From Nitrospira sp. (GTDB lineage Bacteria > Nitrospirota > Nitrospiria > Nitrospirales > Nitrospiraceae), in contig JANYAJ010000405.1 in NCBI GenBank assembly GCA_025361385.1, positions 1 to 6,278 on the forward strand: a DNA stretch of 6,278 nt, written 5' to 3'. The notes beneath the pieces are model-generated. The model saw only the letters and a list, made by a program, of their open reading frames with translations, searched no databases and was not told where the DNA came from. The position numbers and the translations under genes are program-made. Position 1 is the first letter of the stretch, and each line of letters starts with the position of its first letter. Below, piece by piece: positions 6,131 through 6,278 of the stretch.

Positions 6131-6137
6131 TTTAGGC

Positions 6138-6278
6138 ATGGCGAAGGCGAAATATGAGCGGCGGAAGCCGCACGTGAATATCGGGACGATCGGACATGTG
6201 GACCACGGCAAGACGACGTTGACTGCGGCCCTGACCAAGGTGAGCGCGGATAAGGGCATGGCCAAGTTCATCAGCTAC
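6138..6278 (+). CDS. tuf: Elongation factor Tu, N-terminal 47 residues, cut by right edge
   Basis: GTPase that delivers aminoacyl-tRNA to the ribosome in the cytoplasm. The ATG at 6138 opens a frame of 47 codons that reaches the window edge without a stop. The N-terminus [20 protein letters not shown] is the classic EF-Tu start, followed by the P-loop GHVDHGKT (19-26) that binds the GTP phosphates, then TLTAALTKV. The family's usual length is about 395-400 residues, so roughly one eighth is present. It is the protein gene at the end of the tRNA-Tyr/Gly/Thr cluster; in many bacteria secE, nusG and ribosomal protein genes follow, but they lie outside this window. Confidence 0.98.
   Translation, partial: MAKAKYERRKPHVNIGTIGHVDHGKTTLTAALTKVSADKGMAKFISY

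Overview
This window is ordinary-looking bacterial chromosome. The best guess is a Nitrospira-type member of the Nitrospirota. That guess rests on the moderately GC-rich coding style, the wording of the EF-Tu N-terminus and the gene neighbourhood; it is an inference, as no 16S gene is present. I see no transposon, phage gene, CRISPR array or other mobile element.

Left part (1-2181), minus strand. A two-gene unit is read right to left. First comes an unrecognised 284-residue soluble protein (1327-2181) with a helical N-terminal part, an Ala/Pro-rich linker and a small C-terminal domain. After 69 bases comes the N-terminal half of an alpha-glucan phosphorylase of the DUF3417-containing GT35 type, which runs off the left edge (1-1257). 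A good sigma70-like promoter lies just upstream of the 284-residue gene.

Middle part (2182-5341), plus strand. A second sigma70-like promoter fires in the opposite direction into a complete UvrD/PcrA/Rep-type superfamily 1A DNA helicase (start about 2353, end 4380). After 58 bases follows a gene for a predicted exported HExxH (zincin-like) protein of about 300 residues (4439-5341), probably co-transcribed with the helicase.

Right part (5342-6278), plus strand. A strong promoter with a GC-rich discriminator is followed by a roughly 155-base leader containing two inverted repeats. Then come tRNA-Tyr(GTA), tRNA-Gly(TCC), tRNA-Thr(GGT) and the start of tuf (EF-Tu), which runs off the right edge. 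This is the widely conserved tRNA-Tyr/Gly/Thr-tuf translation operon. All three tRNAs encode their CCA ends. The spacers between the genes share short sequence modules, and one contains a run of G-tracts that could form a G-quadruplex in the transcript.

I did not find a convincing undescribed multi-gene system. The most useful leads are the exported HExxH protein, the structured leader and modular spacers of the tRNA-tuf operon, and the unknown protein placed ahead of the glucan phosphorylase.
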